64,000 bases of DNA, taken from NCBI RefSeq assembly GCF_900747795.2, contig NC_041401.2:23275290-23339289 (forward strand), written 5' to 3'. Below the pieces are notes generated by a model that was given only the letters and a program-made list of their open reading frames with translations, had not been told where the DNA came from and searched no databases. The translations under genes were made by a program, and so were the position numbers. Origin of the DNA: Erpetoichthys calabaricus (lineage: Eukaryota; Chordata; Cladistia; Polypteriformes; Polypteridae). Positions 1-12,600 of the stretch are shown here, in pieces (within the stretch, counting starts at the first letter, position 1; the number at the start of each line of letters is the position of its first letter).

Positions 1-150
1 TTATTAACAAGAATGCTATAATTATTGTTGTTTTGTCTCTGTTTTTATCTTGCCTTGCCTTTGTTTAATCTTTTTATGTTGCACTTTGAGATTTACTGCT
101 AATGTAAAGTGCCCCTATAAATAAAATGCATTATTATTATTATTATTAAT
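1..150 (+). repeat. 3' tail of a retroposon ending in (TTA)n
   Basis: The stretch gcactttgagatttactgct, then taaagtgcccctataaataa and a run of ATT triplets is the usual shape of a fish SINE or LINE 3' tail. The element body lies left of the window. Confidence 0.5.
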
Positions 151-524
151 TAGGACACTGCCTGGAATGAAAACCCATAGCCACTGCAGCCCTCCAGGAC
201 CATGACTGAGGACCCCTGCCTTACAACATAAATTGCAATTGCTTGTGCTGTCTTATTTGGTTTCCTTTGAATGTCCAGAACTTTAGTCTGTATTCCACTA
301 CTTTCTCGATCAAAATACTGAATCAATAGAGGTAACATTTTCACTGAATGATGGTTGCGTTCAGCAGTAGCCAAACCACAGAAAGGAATGTCTGCCATTC
401 TGTCTGTCACAGTTGTAACTGCATGAGGAGAAATCACTGATTTCACTATTGCTTCTGTTTTTCTCGGTGCACTTGAAATGTTGGGTGGTGCAGTCAGTGC
501 CGGTGCTAGGTTATTTTGCACCAT
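150..524 (-). pseudogene. hAT-type transposase fragment next to a MITE end
   Basis: A 124-codon - strand reading frame. Residues about 44-100 (MADIPFCGLATAERNHH, then KMLPLLIQYFDRESSGIQ and KPNKTAQAIAIY) resemble the RNase H-like core of hAT-family transposases and their domesticated relatives. The stretch at about 150-232 matches a repeat terminus (GCAGCCCTCCAGGACCATG) also seen at 5.66 and 6.14 kb. This is a fragment of a DNA transposon; the exact family is uncertain. Confidence 0.45.
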
Positions 525-545
525 AGGCCAAGCTTATTAATAAAG

Positions 546-615
<70 letters not shown>
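525..615 (+). repeat. Short L2-type tail with (ATCT)n microsatellite
   Basis: ttattaataaagtatctatc followed by about 18 ATCT units. The same AATAAAGTATCTATC tail ends the L2-like LINE at 57.2 kb, so this is a severely 5'-truncated copy. Confidence 0.6.
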
Positions 616-616
<1 letters not shown>

Positions 617-779
617 TAGTATGCCAACCAAATTCTGGGTAGCTAACCCGTGCAACTGGGATATCCTGCCCTTATGATCTGTGCCCTAGTCGAATGCTGT
701 CACAAATGTGCACTTGGGAGACAGTCTAAGGGTTTAACTAAGGGTAAGACATGGAGTCAGGTTGATGAAGTGCACTAAT

Positions 780-1085
780 GTCTCTTCTCACTCCCCTACA
801 GATCACCAGAAGGGAAGCCCAACTAAGAGACTTCCAGCTCCCACACTCCCTTCCTGACCATGCCTCCCTGCTGAACTCACTTCTGCCCCATCCCTCATGA
901 AACCACCTTTTCCTGCCCAGTACCTATAAATCCCATCCACCTCATTGTATGAGTCAGTCCCGTTTTGGACTTCCCTCCAGCCATTATTCTGGCATTCTTT
1001 TTTTGAGAGAGATAATTGCTGTTGACAATATACGGGGTGGATCCCCAAGCCTTTATCCTTGTTTGTCTATTTTCTTACAATGCCT
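780..1085 (+). mobile_element. LTR-like fossil fragment
   Basis: It contains CCTATAAATCCC (TATA-like), then a block with CCCGTTTTGGACT and AATATACGGGGTGGATCC. The same two motifs, in the same order, recur at 2.7 kb and (reversed) at 12.8 kb. The layout suggests a solo LTR of an LTR retrotransposon. Ends are not defined. Old and degraded. Confidence 0.35.
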
Positions 1086-1109
1086 TTTTCACCTTACTGG
1101 TAGTGGTGA

Positions 1110-1432
1110 CCCTGGTTTACAGTGGTAGCACTGCTGCCTCGCAGTAAGGAGACCAGGGTTTGCATCTCAGGTCCTTCTTACATGGAGCTTGCGTGTTCTT
1201 CCCAGGTCTGCGTGGGTTTTCTCCAGATACTCCCGTTTTCCCCCACAGTCCAAAGACATGCAGGTCAGATGGATTGTAGATATCAAACTGGCAATAGTGT
1301 GTGGATAGGGTGTGTGTGGATAGGTGTGTTCAACCTGTGATGGCCCCGCACCCCGTGCTAGCTAGGACAGGCTCCAGTACCCACCTTGCAACCCTGTTCA
1401 GGACTAAGCAGGTTAGAAAATGACTGACTGAC
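1110..1432 (+). repeat. tRNA-type SINE (DANA-like head), diverged copy
   Basis: CAGTGGTAGCACTGCTGCCT and a degenerate B box head the element, followed by TGCGTGGGTTTTCTCC, CACAGTCCAAAGACATGCAG and a TGACTGACTGAC tail. It is the oldest-looking copy of the family seen at 29.8, 32.2, 46.1, 53.8 and 54.4 kb. Confidence 0.75.
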
Positions 1433-2395
1433 TTGAAATGTTCTTCATTTGAGGACTTGTGGAGTCTGTTGACTTACAGATGCTGTGATGTTTTACACAA
1501 CTAAATTTTAAAATCCCTTTAGATGCACGAATGCTCTCCACACTGGATCCAGGATGCACGACAAAGTTTGTGGTCTTCGACAAACAACTTTCACTTGAAA
1601 CATCCTTTTTATGATTTGCTGTTTCCATGTGTGCTTCAAGATCTAGAGTACCTCTGTTTGCAACTGAAACAAACGTGCCTGCACTACAAACAGTACATTC
1701 CATCTCAAATTCGTTACAGCCTTTGAAAACAGCTATATTTCTTTTTAAGTTTGTCCATAAATTTACATTTACGTTTTGTTATTTCTACAGAAACCAATCT
1801 CCTTAGCACTAGCACTTCAGAAGAAGTTTACAGTACCTAAAGGATGCTCAGATCTACAGATCATGCCACAATAATGCTGGCTACTGTTTGGTTTGCATCC
1901 ACTTTGTATGGACAGAACCAAATTCTAGCAGGATCGCACAGCACCGAGATGCCAAAGACTACAGCTGGCACGACCTCTTGAAACCATAAACAAAATTTGA
2001 GCACCAGTGATATTTTATCCTCCATAATTTCATCATTTTTTCAATGGAAACCTGGACAATTTTATTGTTTATGAAAAGCCGCCTGGATGGTTATTTTACT
2101 AGCGACAAAGAGGACCTGTTCGGGTATGGTAACTCTACTTAGGTTTCTCTTTAGAAGATCAAAGTAAATCAGAATAAATCCTAATTATTGTCATCATCAT
2201 CATTATCATTTTCGTTCTGCTTTTCCTGGTGAGAGTTACAGTAGCAACATGCTGAGCTGGGCCTGAGTAACTTCCTGCAACTCTCCTTGGCCATAACCAA
2301 ACACTCCTTAGACAGATGAGAGATTCAAAGAACTGGGATCCCTTCACTTCTTCATATTTTGCTGTTGCAGGCTTTAAAATTGTATTTCATTTATT
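1433..2395. other. Unannotated intergenic stretch
   Basis: No conserved reading frame, RNA gene or known repeat recognised. ORFs here are short and without family resemblance. Confidence 0.5.
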
Positions 2396-2400
2396 TCCCC

Positions 2401-2935
2401 GTCACACACGTGCACATGGGAGGCAGCTATAGGGCTCAAAAGAAGATAATTCCTAGTCAGACCAAGGGGTGGCCGAGTGCACTGATCTTTTCTCTTTTTT
2501 CCCTGCAGACCAAATATGGGAAATTCCGTCTGGGCCCTATGACTGCACTTCTGGCCCCACCCCCAGAAGACATCACTTCTGGTTCCAGTCCCATAAGACG
2601 TCACTTCCAGTGCCACCCCAGAAGACATCACTTCCTGTTCCAAACCAAAAGACATCACTTCCGGTTCCACTTCCAGAAGACGGCACTTCCTTCCTTCCGT
2701 CTTTAAAACCGACTTGTTTGTACCATAACCCCAGTTCTGTTTTGGACTCTTGTCTGTAAAGACCTCAACTTTTTCAGCCACTCTACAATTATACGGGAGG
2801 CTGATCCAAACCCTCTTAATGTGTCAAGGCTTGATTATTCTCACACCCTTTATCTTTCTTTCACTTTCATGGATAAAGTTTGTTGCTGAGCATTATTCTG
2901 TTAATTGCATTATTACAAATTTTTCCTTCTGAGTC
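2401..2935 (+). mobile_element. LTR-like fossil with internal 25-bp repeats
   Basis: Begins GTCACACACGTGCACATGGG and contains about five imperfect copies of AGAAGACATCACTTCCGGTT (2566-2690), then GTTCTGTTTTGGACTCTTG and AATTATACGGGAGGCTGATC. A - strand copy lies at 12.7-13.08 kb. The size and layout fit a solo LTR, but no flanking duplication was confirmed. Old and broken. Confidence 0.4.
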
Positions 2936-3103
2936 TGTTTCCTAATGAAAATGATTTTGAAAAAGGCACTATGGTAAAATATACCATACCCTTTTACTAG
3001 ATTAATTAAGGCTGAAAGTAAAGCTTTCAAAACAGTTTTATATTCTTTTACTTAACAATTTAAATTGAATTTTATACAGTACGCATACCACACACACTTC
3101 GGA

Positions 3104-3760
3104 ATAGGTCATCCACCTGAAGCTAACTATGTTCAGGGCTGATCAGTACTTGGTTGGTAGACCCTCTAGCTTGGGTTTCTGTTGGACAAGGCGTTGGTTA
3201 GGGCAAAAGGGGGTACTTACCCAGTGGTGTGATTGTAGATCCCAATGTTCCAGCACGGTCACGGGAACACTGTGTTGTAAATATGGTGTCATCCTTTGGA
3301 TGAGATGTAAAACTGAGGTTATGATTCACTGTGGCTGTTAATCATCTCTGTGCATCTCTCTATATATAAAATCCAATGTCTGTCTCTCTTCACTCATCAC
3401 GCTAAGTATCATAGTTCACTTGCAGGAGCGATATATTCGCACTAATCTGAGACAGAGGCTGTGGGCCGAGGGGAGGGGGAAGCGTGACGTCAGGAGTAGG
3501 GAGCCGGGCCGGGCCCTCCTCACTGTCCTGTTTCACTACTACGCGGGCCGAGCTGCAGGGGACAGCTAGTCTTTCATAAACAGTGGGGTGTTTCCCAATG
3601 TCCAAGCTTAATTGCCCATTGTGGCCTAGTTATTCTGGCCTCCTAATCATCCCCTTCCCCTGTCTGTAATTATCTGACTATTTCTCCTCTTCAGTGACTC
3701 TATGTAAAGTGCTTTGAGTGTCTTGAAAGGCTCTACTGTCTATAAATGCAATGTCTTCTA
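3104..3760 (+). repeat. 5S rRNA-derived SINE (SINE3 type), split by a Helitron
   Basis: The head GAAGCTAACTATGTTCAGGG and ATCAGTACTTGGTTGGTAGACC follows the internal promoter region of 5S rRNA (AGTACTTGGATGGGAGACC). The body contains GGATGAGATGTAAAACTGAGG and AAAGTGCTTTGAGTGTCTTG, typical of fish SINE3. It is interrupted by the element at 3355-3569. Confidence 0.8.
3355..3569 (+). mobile_element. Non-autonomous Helitron-like element
   Basis: Starts TCTCTCTATATATAAAATCC after an A and ends CAGCTAG before a T, the A|TC...CTAG|T boundary rule of Helitrons. A short stem (AGCTG/CAGCT) precedes the CTAG end. Inserted into the 5S SINE without target duplication. No protein is encoded. Confidence 0.65.
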
Positions 3761-3879
3761 CAAAATTCTCAATGTTCAATAAAATCCCCATAAGCATCCA
3801 AGATGTGAGTTAAAGCCCAAATCCCGTTATCCCACCATTTCTGTAAATAAATTTTAAAAAGGATGTGCTTTTGTTGGCA

Positions 3880-4100
3880 CATTCTTAGAAATATTAGAAG
3901 GACATATGAGACGAGCCACGCTGTCATCGCAACACGCCGACCTCCTGCCCACTAGAGGGTGCCAGTCCTCCCGCGCGAGAACACAGTCAGCCTGTTTGGA
4001 GCGTGACGTTGTTACGTTGTGCGTCTGGTGTAGCCACTCTGTTAAAGTGCTCATTCCAGCAATTTGTCACGGACTCGAAGGTAATTCAATTTCTGTTGTA
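3880..4100. other. CpG-containing unique stretch with a possible splice donor
   Basis: The stretch CACGCTGTCATCGCAACACG and onward to a donor-like GAAG|GTAATT at about 4080 is GC- and CpG-richer than its surroundings and matches no repeat I know. It could be an old first exon or promoter of an unknown transcript, or repeat debris. Confidence 0.15.
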
Positions 4101-4379
4101 GTTGGTTTGAATAATGAATAGCTAATAAGTAGATGGCGAAGAGAAAAGTCGTCAGTGTTGTGTGGCACATATAATCTAAAATGTATGCACGTATTTACGG
4201 GCCCTTTCCGTATCGGTTTTAGGGCAGTAGGGAGTCGGAACTCTTTTGTTGACACAAAATAGAAACTAAAATGATTATAGTGCTCCAGTTCATCATTTTG
4301 CACACTTGGGTACGCCGACCCAGTTATTCAGATCTGCATAATTCAGGAAAAATCATGCCAGTCTGAGGCGTGGAGTTGT

Positions 4380-5300
4380 GAGGTGTTTATTGGCTGTTTT
4401 TAGTACAACCCAGCGGCAACTATTGGCGTGTATTCCACTGTGCCCTCCAGAGAGCCGACACCGCATTTCGGTGATCGCGTTGCTGCGTGCGCCGGTCAAG
4501 TCAGGGAGTACGTACAGGTACAGGGCGTCGTCGTCGCCGCCGCACACACCACTTGACGAAACAGCTCGGTATCCCGGTTGGCAACCAAACTTATCCCTCC
4601 AGGCAGACACGCGGTCCAGTTCCACCTTCCGGAAACGAACGTCTGTCTGTCTGCCTTAGTCAGGTGTTATATGGGCGTCCCCTTGGCCTGGTCCAGCTGC
4701 CTGGGTCCTTAACGATAAGGGGGAATCGCGCCACGTGCTCGTACTGCCGTTAACTGACGCTCCCTCACCATGCGGGTAATGTACCTCATTCGAGCACAAA
4801 GGCAAACCAGCGACACCCAAGGATTCTCCGAAGAAATCTAATTTTCGTTTCATATAACTGGATAGCAAGACAGGGAGCACAAGGACTGTAAAGACGTGAA
4901 CCTTCGTCCTTTTGCAGCGATATCGGGAGCGTTACACTCCCCCTTTCAGCGACCTCATGTGCTCTCCCAGTCCATCTACTGATGGCATAGGAATAGTCAC
5001 CAGGGACATGAATGTCGCTGCCGAGGTAAGTAAACCCCTCGACGAGGCCGGCACTCACTCCGCAGACAGACACAGTGCTGATGGTTGTGCCGAGGTGGTC
5101 ATTAAAGGCCCTGGATCTTGTGTTTTATCCAGGACACTCGCAGACCCAGCCACTCTCTCGAAAGTCCCGATCAGAACCACCATTGACTCCCCCACGTTCG
5201 GTCCTGCAGTGTCTCAGGGCCTGAATGCTCATTTAAACGCCGCGTCAAGTCATTCACATATTGTACATCTTTTCCATTGCGAGGATTTCCAAATGACTTC
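4380..5300 (-). mobile_element. LINE reverse transcriptase C-terminal fragment
   Basis: The - strand frame 5073-4786 has VEGFTYLGSDIHVPGD, ISRWTGRAHEV and KIRFLRRILGCRW, a signature of the RT C-terminal region of a fish non-LTR retrotransposon. Pieces in other frames down to 4380 continue the same protein. Several frame breaks; 5'-truncated; clade left open. Its CpG content makes the stretch look like a gene island but it is not. Confidence 0.65.
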
Positions 5301-5639
5301 TTGATTAGGCGTAATTCTTCATGTTCCCCCATCATTCATTTCTTTCCAAATATTTTATTAAAACGGATCTTCCGCAATTAACGCACGACAATGGTAATGT
5401 GTGGGTTTCCTTGTCATTAATATCTCATCGTTAATTGTATGCTGTTTAAGAAGCGATTAAAAACGAGGACTGCAGGAGTTTGTCTCAAAGAAACAAGGGG
5501 TTGGGAATCTTAACGAAGTACACAAATTTGTGTTAAACAATAAATGCTTCAGTAGCAATAATTGCCATCAAATAAAAATTGGTCTGGAATGAGAATCTGT
5601 TGCCACTACAATATTCCAGCACCAAAGCTAAGCATCCCT

Positions 5640-6165
5640 GGTTAAAAGGATTCCTTAATCACAGTCCTGGAGGGCTGCAGTGGCTGCAGGTTTTTGTTGT
5701 AAGCTGGTTGCTTAATTAGAAAGCAATTCTTGCCCATAATTTAATTTCATGGTGTGTTAGTGCTTTAACTCTATGTCAGGTCTTTCTCATATCCTAGATT
5801 TTCTTCCCTTTTCTAAGGATATCATCCAAATGATTTGAAGACAAAAATGGATGAGTAATTCTTAGTCCTTCACTATTTTCTCTTTACTTTCCATCCAAGT
5901 GTTTAATTAAACCCAATAGTGCACGATCAATACACACAGGTATAAATGGTAACAAGCTAAATGGAGAAATGCAGGTCTCTTTTGTCATTTGCATGTTATT
6001 GCTAATTGTGAGCAATTAAAAACCAAGCATACAGCGTTTTAAGACTTAAATAAGCAATAAGGGTTCAAAGTCTTAGTAAGCAAGACAATAAAAGTGATGC
6101 AGAAATGTTACTTGAGCAATAACAGCTTCTTATTAAGACCATGGTTGAGGACCCCTGAACTAACT
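5640..6165. mobile_element. hAT-like MITE
   Basis: Ends are near-inverted: CAGTCCTGGAGGGCTGCAG on the left, and ACCATGGTTGAGGACCCCTG on the right. The interior is AT-rich and non-coding with mirrored segments. Related to the terminus at 150-232 and to the MITE at 27.75 kb. Confidence 0.5.
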
Positions 6166-6359
6166 AGCATAAAAAATTAAAAGGAATAATGAATTCTTGT
6201 CCATTTAACACATTTACAGTAATTTAATTCTTAATTTAATTAAAATATACCATAATCAGTTTGTAATTTCCAGATTGTTGTAAAAAAAAAAAAAAAAAAA
6301 AAACATGGAAATGGCGGCTCGTTTAATTGAGGTTAAGGGAAGAATTGGGTCGTAAGGAC

Positions 6360-6900
6360 TGAATGTTGAGAACTACTTAAAGTATAAGTTTGGTATTTTT
6401 CAAGTCTGTTATTTCTTCACAATCATGGTATGTATTAATTTGAAACATAAAATTATGTTCTAAAGTGAAACATTTTTTATATATTTTAAAAATACTTTGT
6501 TCTTCCAATTGAAAATAGAGATGAAGGGTACTCAAGTCCAAACGTGGGGAAAAAAAAAAAACTAAACTTGCCAAATGCATCTGTTTTTCAAAGCAAGAAT
6601 GTTATCATATATAGGTCTATATCTTGACATAGCACACATATTGTAAAACAGCATATCAATGTCTCTTTAGAAAGTTTTTTTTTTTTTTTTTTAAATTCTG
6701 AGATTGTCTTTTTAATAGAAAACTGGTTTTGCACTTCATCTTTCTGATAGTCGCTCCCTTCACAGCACTGTGTGAAAGACCAAAAATGGGCTCCAGCCCA
6801 TCACAGGAGCATCTGATACACTTGCACCCATGCACAATCTCATTCATGCTAATCTGGAGCTGCCTTTTCAAATTATCTTTATGGCTTTGTTAGAGAAAAC
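6360..6900. repeat. Unclassified dispersed repeat, copy 1
   Basis: ATAAGTTTGGTATTTTTCAAG, CACAATCATGGTATGTATTA and ACATTTTTTATATATTTTAA recur in the same order at 41.95-42.43 kb, and the first motif recurs at 12.13 kb. No coding potential. Family unknown. Confidence 0.5.
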
Positions 6901-8010
6901 GCTATCCTCGGTCTGGGAGAACGGTGAACTCCACATGGACCATGGCCACACACGTGATTCAAACCCATGATGCAGATGCATGAAGCAGCAACACTGACAG
7001 TTGGTATACCTTGCTGCCCTATATATGAGGCACCCATTTATACAGTACTCTGTTTGCTAGGAAATGACATTTCCATTATTAATATTCCATGGCTCTACAT
7101 TTCTGCTTGTTTCACTTGAAGCTGCAGTGAAATGACGCATTTTAAATACATTTGGAACTGTAGCTGGTTTCAATAATGGCTGATGAGGAAGATTTTTTTT
7201 TTTTTTTCCTCTTTGGCTGCAAGTAGTTGTCCACAGAAAAAATAAGCGGCAACAGCTTTGCAGGTCTGCTTTGAGTAGGTCTTCCATTCAAGTGTTCACA
7301 TCCATCAAAAGTACTACAAGCTATAACTTTAAGGTATCATGATTACCACAAGGATGCAAATGGCAACTGTAAATGTTTCTTTTTCATATGCTTTCGCATA
7401 TTGCGATAGCTATGTCTTCATGCCACAATTCAGCCCCCTGTGGATCTACTTTGTTAAAATGTGACACATTTATTCTTCAAGGAATTTTGTTGAGACAGTT
7501 CAATTTACGTTGAAATATCTTGAAAAGATTGCACTGTACACAGTTTTAAACTCCCAAAATCCATCATTATAAAGCATCTGCGAATTTGCAAACTCGCCTT
7601 TCTTAAAAATGTAGAAACATTTTTTATATGCAGATTATAACGATTTACTATTTCACTGTTACTGTAATTTACTAAAATGGCCAGATGTTCAGGTGATAAT
7701 TACAGTCCTGGTTTCAGGCTGTACATCCTGATCAGTAACTGAAGCATATCAAAATGTCCCCATTTTAACAAGCTGTCCATCTAATAAAGCTTTGCTCCGC
7801 AGAAACAAACATCCTCACGATATATTTAGAACAGCCCATGTGACATTTCTAGGGGGTCCTGCTCAGAGATGGACACATCATTGGCCTTCCCAATTAGAAG
7901 GGATCCAAAGATAAGATACCAGAAACTGAATGCCATCTTTGTATGTGAGTGGGACATGATAGCACCATGTTTGATGTGACCATCAGTGGCTGTTGCAGAT
8001 ATAAATAATA
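6901..8010. other. Unannotated intergenic stretch
   Basis: AT-rich, no recognised gene or repeat. Reading frames are short and without resemblance to known families. Confidence 0.5.
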
Positions 8011-8012
8011 TA

Positions 8013-9650
8013 CAGTACATCCAGAAAGTATTCACAGCGCATCACTTTTTCTACATTTTGTTATGTTACAGCCTTATTCCAAAACGGATTAAGTTCATTT
8101 TTTTCTTCAGAATTCTACACACAACACCCCATAATGACAACGTGAAAAAAGTTTACTTGAGGTTTTTGCAAATTTATTAAAAATAAAAAAACTGAGAAAG
8201 CACATGTACATAAGTATTCACAGCCTTTGCTCAATACTTTGTCGTTACACCTTTGGCAGCAATTACAGCCTCAAGTCTTTTTGAATATGATGCCACAAGC
8301 TTGGCACACCTATCCTTGTCCAGTTTCGCCCATTCCTCTTTGCAGCACCTCTCAAGCTCCATCAGGTTGGATGGGAAGCGTCGGTGCACAGCCATTTTAA
8401 GATCTCTCCAGAGATGTTCAATCGGATACAAGTCTGGGCTCTGGCTGGGCCACTCAAGGACATTCACAGAGTTGTCCTGAAGCCACTCCTTTGATATCTT
8501 GGCTGTGTGCTTAGGGTCGTTGTCCTGCTGAAAGATGAGCCATCGCCCCAGTCTGAGGTCAGGAGCACTCTGGAGCAGGTTTTCATCCAAGATGTCTCTG
8601 TACATTGCTGCAGTCATCTTTCCCTTTATCCTGACTAGTCTCCCAGTCCCTGTCGCTGAAAAACATCCCCTCAGCATGATGCTGCCACCACCATGCTTCA
8701 CTGTAGGGATGGTATTGGCCTGGTGATGAGCGGTGCCTGGTTTCCTCCAAACGTGACGCCTGGCATTCACACCAAAGAGTTCAATCTTTGTCTCATCAGA
8801 CCAGAGAATTTTCTTTCTCACGGTCAGAGAGTCCTTCAGGTGCCTTTTGGCAAACTCCAGGCAGGCTGCCATGTGCCTTTTACTAAGGAGTGGCTTCCAT
8901 CTGGCCACTCTACCATACAGACCTGATTGGTGGATTACTGCAGAGATGGTTGTCCTTCTGGAAGGTTCTCCTCTCTTCACAGAGGACCTCTGGAGCTCTG
9001 ACAGAGTGACCATCAGGTTCTTGGTCACCTCCCTGACTAAGGCCCTTCTCCCCGATCACTCAGTTTAGATGGCTGACCAGCTCTAGGAAGAGTCCTGGTG
9101 GTTTCCAACTTCTTCCACTTACGGATGATGGATGCCACTGTGCTCATTGGGACCTTCAAAGCTGCAGAAATTTTTCTGTAACCTTCCCCAGATTTGTGCC
9201 TCGAGACAATCCTGTCTCAGAGGTCTACAGACAATTCCTTTGACTTCATGCTTGGTTTGTGCTCTGACATGAACTTTCAACTGTGGGACCTTGTATAGAC
9301 AGGTGTGTGCCTTTCCAAATTATGTCCAATCAACCGAATTTACCACAGGTGGACTCCAGTTAAGCTGCAGAAACATCTCAAGGATGATCAGGGGAAACAG
9401 GATGCACCTGAGCTCAATTTGGAGCTTCATGGCATAGGCTGTGAATACTTATGTACATGTGCTTTCTCAATTTTTTTTATTTTTAATAAATTTGCAAAAA
9501 TCTCAAGTAAACTTTTTTCACATTGTCATTAAGGGGTGTTGTGTGTAGAATTCCGAGGAAAAAAATGAATTTAATCCATTTTGGAATAAGGCTGTAACAT
9601 AACAAAATGTGGAAAAAGTGATGCGCGGTGAATACTTTCTGGATGCACTG
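8013..9650 (-). mobile_element. Tc1-like DNA transposon with long TIRs, near full length
   Basis: Bounded by TA on both sides (8011-8012, 9651-9652). Termini CAGTACATCCAGAAAGTATT and its mirror at 9622-9650 head inverted repeats of about 220 bp with polyA/T tracts. It encodes a degenerate Tc1 transposase on the - strand. A sister copy of the same family lies at 15979-17419. Confidence 0.92.
8231..9267 (-). pseudogene. Tc1 transposase, degenerate (DD34E family)
   Basis: The start MKSKELSVDL is near 9250, followed by an in-frame stop where the 15.98-kb copy has CGA, and a one-base loss near 9055. From 9028 to 8231, 265 codons are open: helix-turn-helix (LSELQRSS), catalytic [22 protein letters not shown], and [15 protein letters not shown] with the glutamate. 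It cuts and pastes at TA sites. The catalytic residues remain, but the N-terminal DNA-binding part is out of frame, so the protein is not made whole. Confidence 0.9.
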
Positions 9651-9651
9651 T

Positions 9652-12600
9652 AGCTACGGCCAATGAAATGAGCAGAAAATGGCAACTCCTGCTAAAACCC
9701 TTTGGACAAGATGACATAGTGATGATATCATTGAAAAGAACAATAAATAATAATCATGGAAATTACAAAGGATTCATTTGATGAACAAGAATATGCTGAG
9801 ATAGTAAAATCACAACACTGATGTGAGCAAAAGAAGCAATGCAATATTCATTTTAAATATAGATTTCTATCACACCAAAAGTTGGAAGTAATGACAGTCT
9901 TTGAATAAAGATATGAGTACAGAAACTAAGATTTATGACCTTCAAAAATGTAAGCACTTATAAAGGCAGTTGTTAATATAGAATGGGGGCACTTGAGCAG
10001 CTTTGCCTTGATATATCACCTTGAAAATGTTTAGTTTGCAAAAAACTGTACTTTAGTGTCTTAACATTTTACCTTAAACGTTGATATATTTAATCTGAGG
10101 CTGAAAACTTATTTTTCAGCCATGTAGTACTCTTAACATCTATTTTAAAACTTATTATTTTTTTAATTGATGGTGCTTCCTGAAAATGCTTCTGGTTATC
10201 CAAAATAATGGCAAATTTGTGAAACAAGAGCCTTTGTAGTGTTACTTTGTGTTCAACTTCAATAATTAAACAACCTTGATTTTTCACAGCTTTCCAACTG
10301 ATGAAGCACAGAGAAGAAAATTGACCCAAGCCAAAGGACCAAATTTTGTTCTATGTTGTGACAGAGTGCATATGTGTAACCAGCACATAAAATCTATGCA
10401 GTGCCTTAAGACTAATGCTGTACCGAGTCATTTTAACTGGGACAACTTTTAATGCCTTACTGACAAGGCAATTGGCTTTTGAATGGTAAACATCTCATCA
10501 CTGATGTGTAAGAGTCTGCACTGATGGAAAACGGCACACTGGGTGTCTTCTCAATGGAATACATCTGTGTTATGACACCTGGTCCTGGTCAGTATGCACA
10601 ACATAACTGTGATGTGATTAAATATGCTTTTTTTCTGATTAACAATATGAACAGCAAGTTTAAGACCATACTTAAAGCTGTATGCTTGTGCATTTCATGG
10701 CAGGATTTTCACAATTTATATACAAAAACAATGCAGAGATAAATGGTTGCAAGGTAACCTTAGACTAAATAAGGCTATTTTATAAGATTATAACTAATTT
10801 ACCTTCATCTATATTATTCTGTATTACAGCAAAATGACTTCTGTCAAACTGGAGCAAGTTAACATTAAATATGAATAAAACAGGCTAGATGAAACTTATG
10901 CTGTACTCAACTCAGCTAAAACTTGGAACTCATAATTTCCAACTCAGAAAGCAGAAAGAAAACGCACCCCAACCTCAGAATTCCCAGTTGCAAATTCGGA
11001 CCTGGTCTCTCAGATCCAAGTTTGTCCAACTTCAGGTTATCACGTTAATCCAAAATGGTGACATATATCCCGTACAGTTGATCAGAATTTGTTTTACATG
11101 CCAAGTACACTAATGTTGACTTGGAATTTATCTTGATAGCATTAGTGCAACATACAAGGACAATTCAGAATACAAAAGACAAATATAAGAAGATAAAATA
11201 TAAAATCATAAAATATGATGCAGCCTACAAAGACAGTTGGAATAGTTGATGCCGTTGTTGAGATGGATCATGATATTTGCGGCTAGCTTCCTTACCCTGG
11301 ACTCATATAGGACTTGAATGTGTGGTGAGTTACAGTGTATGATACTTTCATAGGTTCTAATGATGTACTGCAGGTTGACCTTAACCTGAACAGAGGCCGC
11401 ACCAAAACAGACAGTGTTAGATGAAGTACTCTAACATTTTACAGGTTTAATTATTTTAGAAAGATGTAGTATAAATTGAATCGCTTCGATCTCTAATACT
11501 GAATATTGAGATGGTAAACGTGCATTACCAGAATGAACAGTAACAACTAACGAATGTTAGCTTGATAGGCACTACTCTTCCAACATTGTGTTGAATGATT
11601 GCTTTGTGAAATTTTTAAATTGCAGCTTCCATGCAGAAATAGTACTATTTATTGTAGCCAAGAGCATAAAAATATTTTTCAGACATGACAACATAATATT
11701 TGCAATTTTTTTTTTTTCTTCGATCCAGACCATAGGACTATGTAGTTAACATTTGTTTCTGAAACACCTGCTCATATGGGAGCATCCATATATACTTTCC
11801 CACTTAGGTAACGCAAACGCACGTAAGCCTCAAATGACACCATTGTGACTTCCCAGCTTCACTGCATGATGAGTGCAGCATTAGAACACTGGTATAAGCA
11901 AGTTAAGAAACTTGCATTGGTAATTATAATGTAATTCCTCCATTCAATAGTTATAGTCTTTGCTCACTTCTAAGTTTTTTGTTGTTTAGCATTTTTCACC
12001 AGTACTTTTTACATTGCTGTCCATTGCTAGATAACTAACAGGAGGTAGGTGTGGCCATCAACGCATTACTTCTGAATTTTTTGTAAATGGCTAATTGAGG
12101 CTACAAGTAGAGAAACAACAATGAAGGATAAGTTTGGTATTTTTCAAGTAGAGTTAAATAACTGTGTTCTTGGCGAAATGTGGACAGTTATCCATTGCAG
12201 CATAATTTTCAAGAAGTCATGTTTTTTTTTTCCCAAAAAAATACTGTATATGATTATTACCTGCAGGTAAAAATGTCTACAGATGTTACTCTTAAACCAC
12301 AAGATTGAACCTGAGTCACTTACCTGCCTGTACTACGATTTAAAAAAAAAAAATTGTGTAAACATTTTGTTTGTAAAAGTTGTACAATATGAACTTAAGA
12401 CACTTTATACAATATAAAAGTTGTTTAACTAGATTTTTATAAAATACTTAGTAATGGATAAAAATATATTATCATTTGTTAATAGAAGCTAAACAGAATT
12501 ACAGTCATTTGAATCCATAAATACATTTTTGTATCAATATATAATAAAATAGTAAATTTAGGGCAGTGTGGCACATTGGCTATAATGCCAGATTGTATAC

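Noticed and set aside
3106-3190. Possible 5S rRNA gene
   Set aside because: Only the internal promoter region matches, with changes, and the typical SINE3 body follows. The same holds at 55600-55660.
4378-5304. CpG-rich block with several frames, looking like a gene
   Set aside because: The - strand frame FTYLGSDIHVPGD and KIRFLRRILGCRW identifies LINE reverse transcriptase; CpG content reflects that element.
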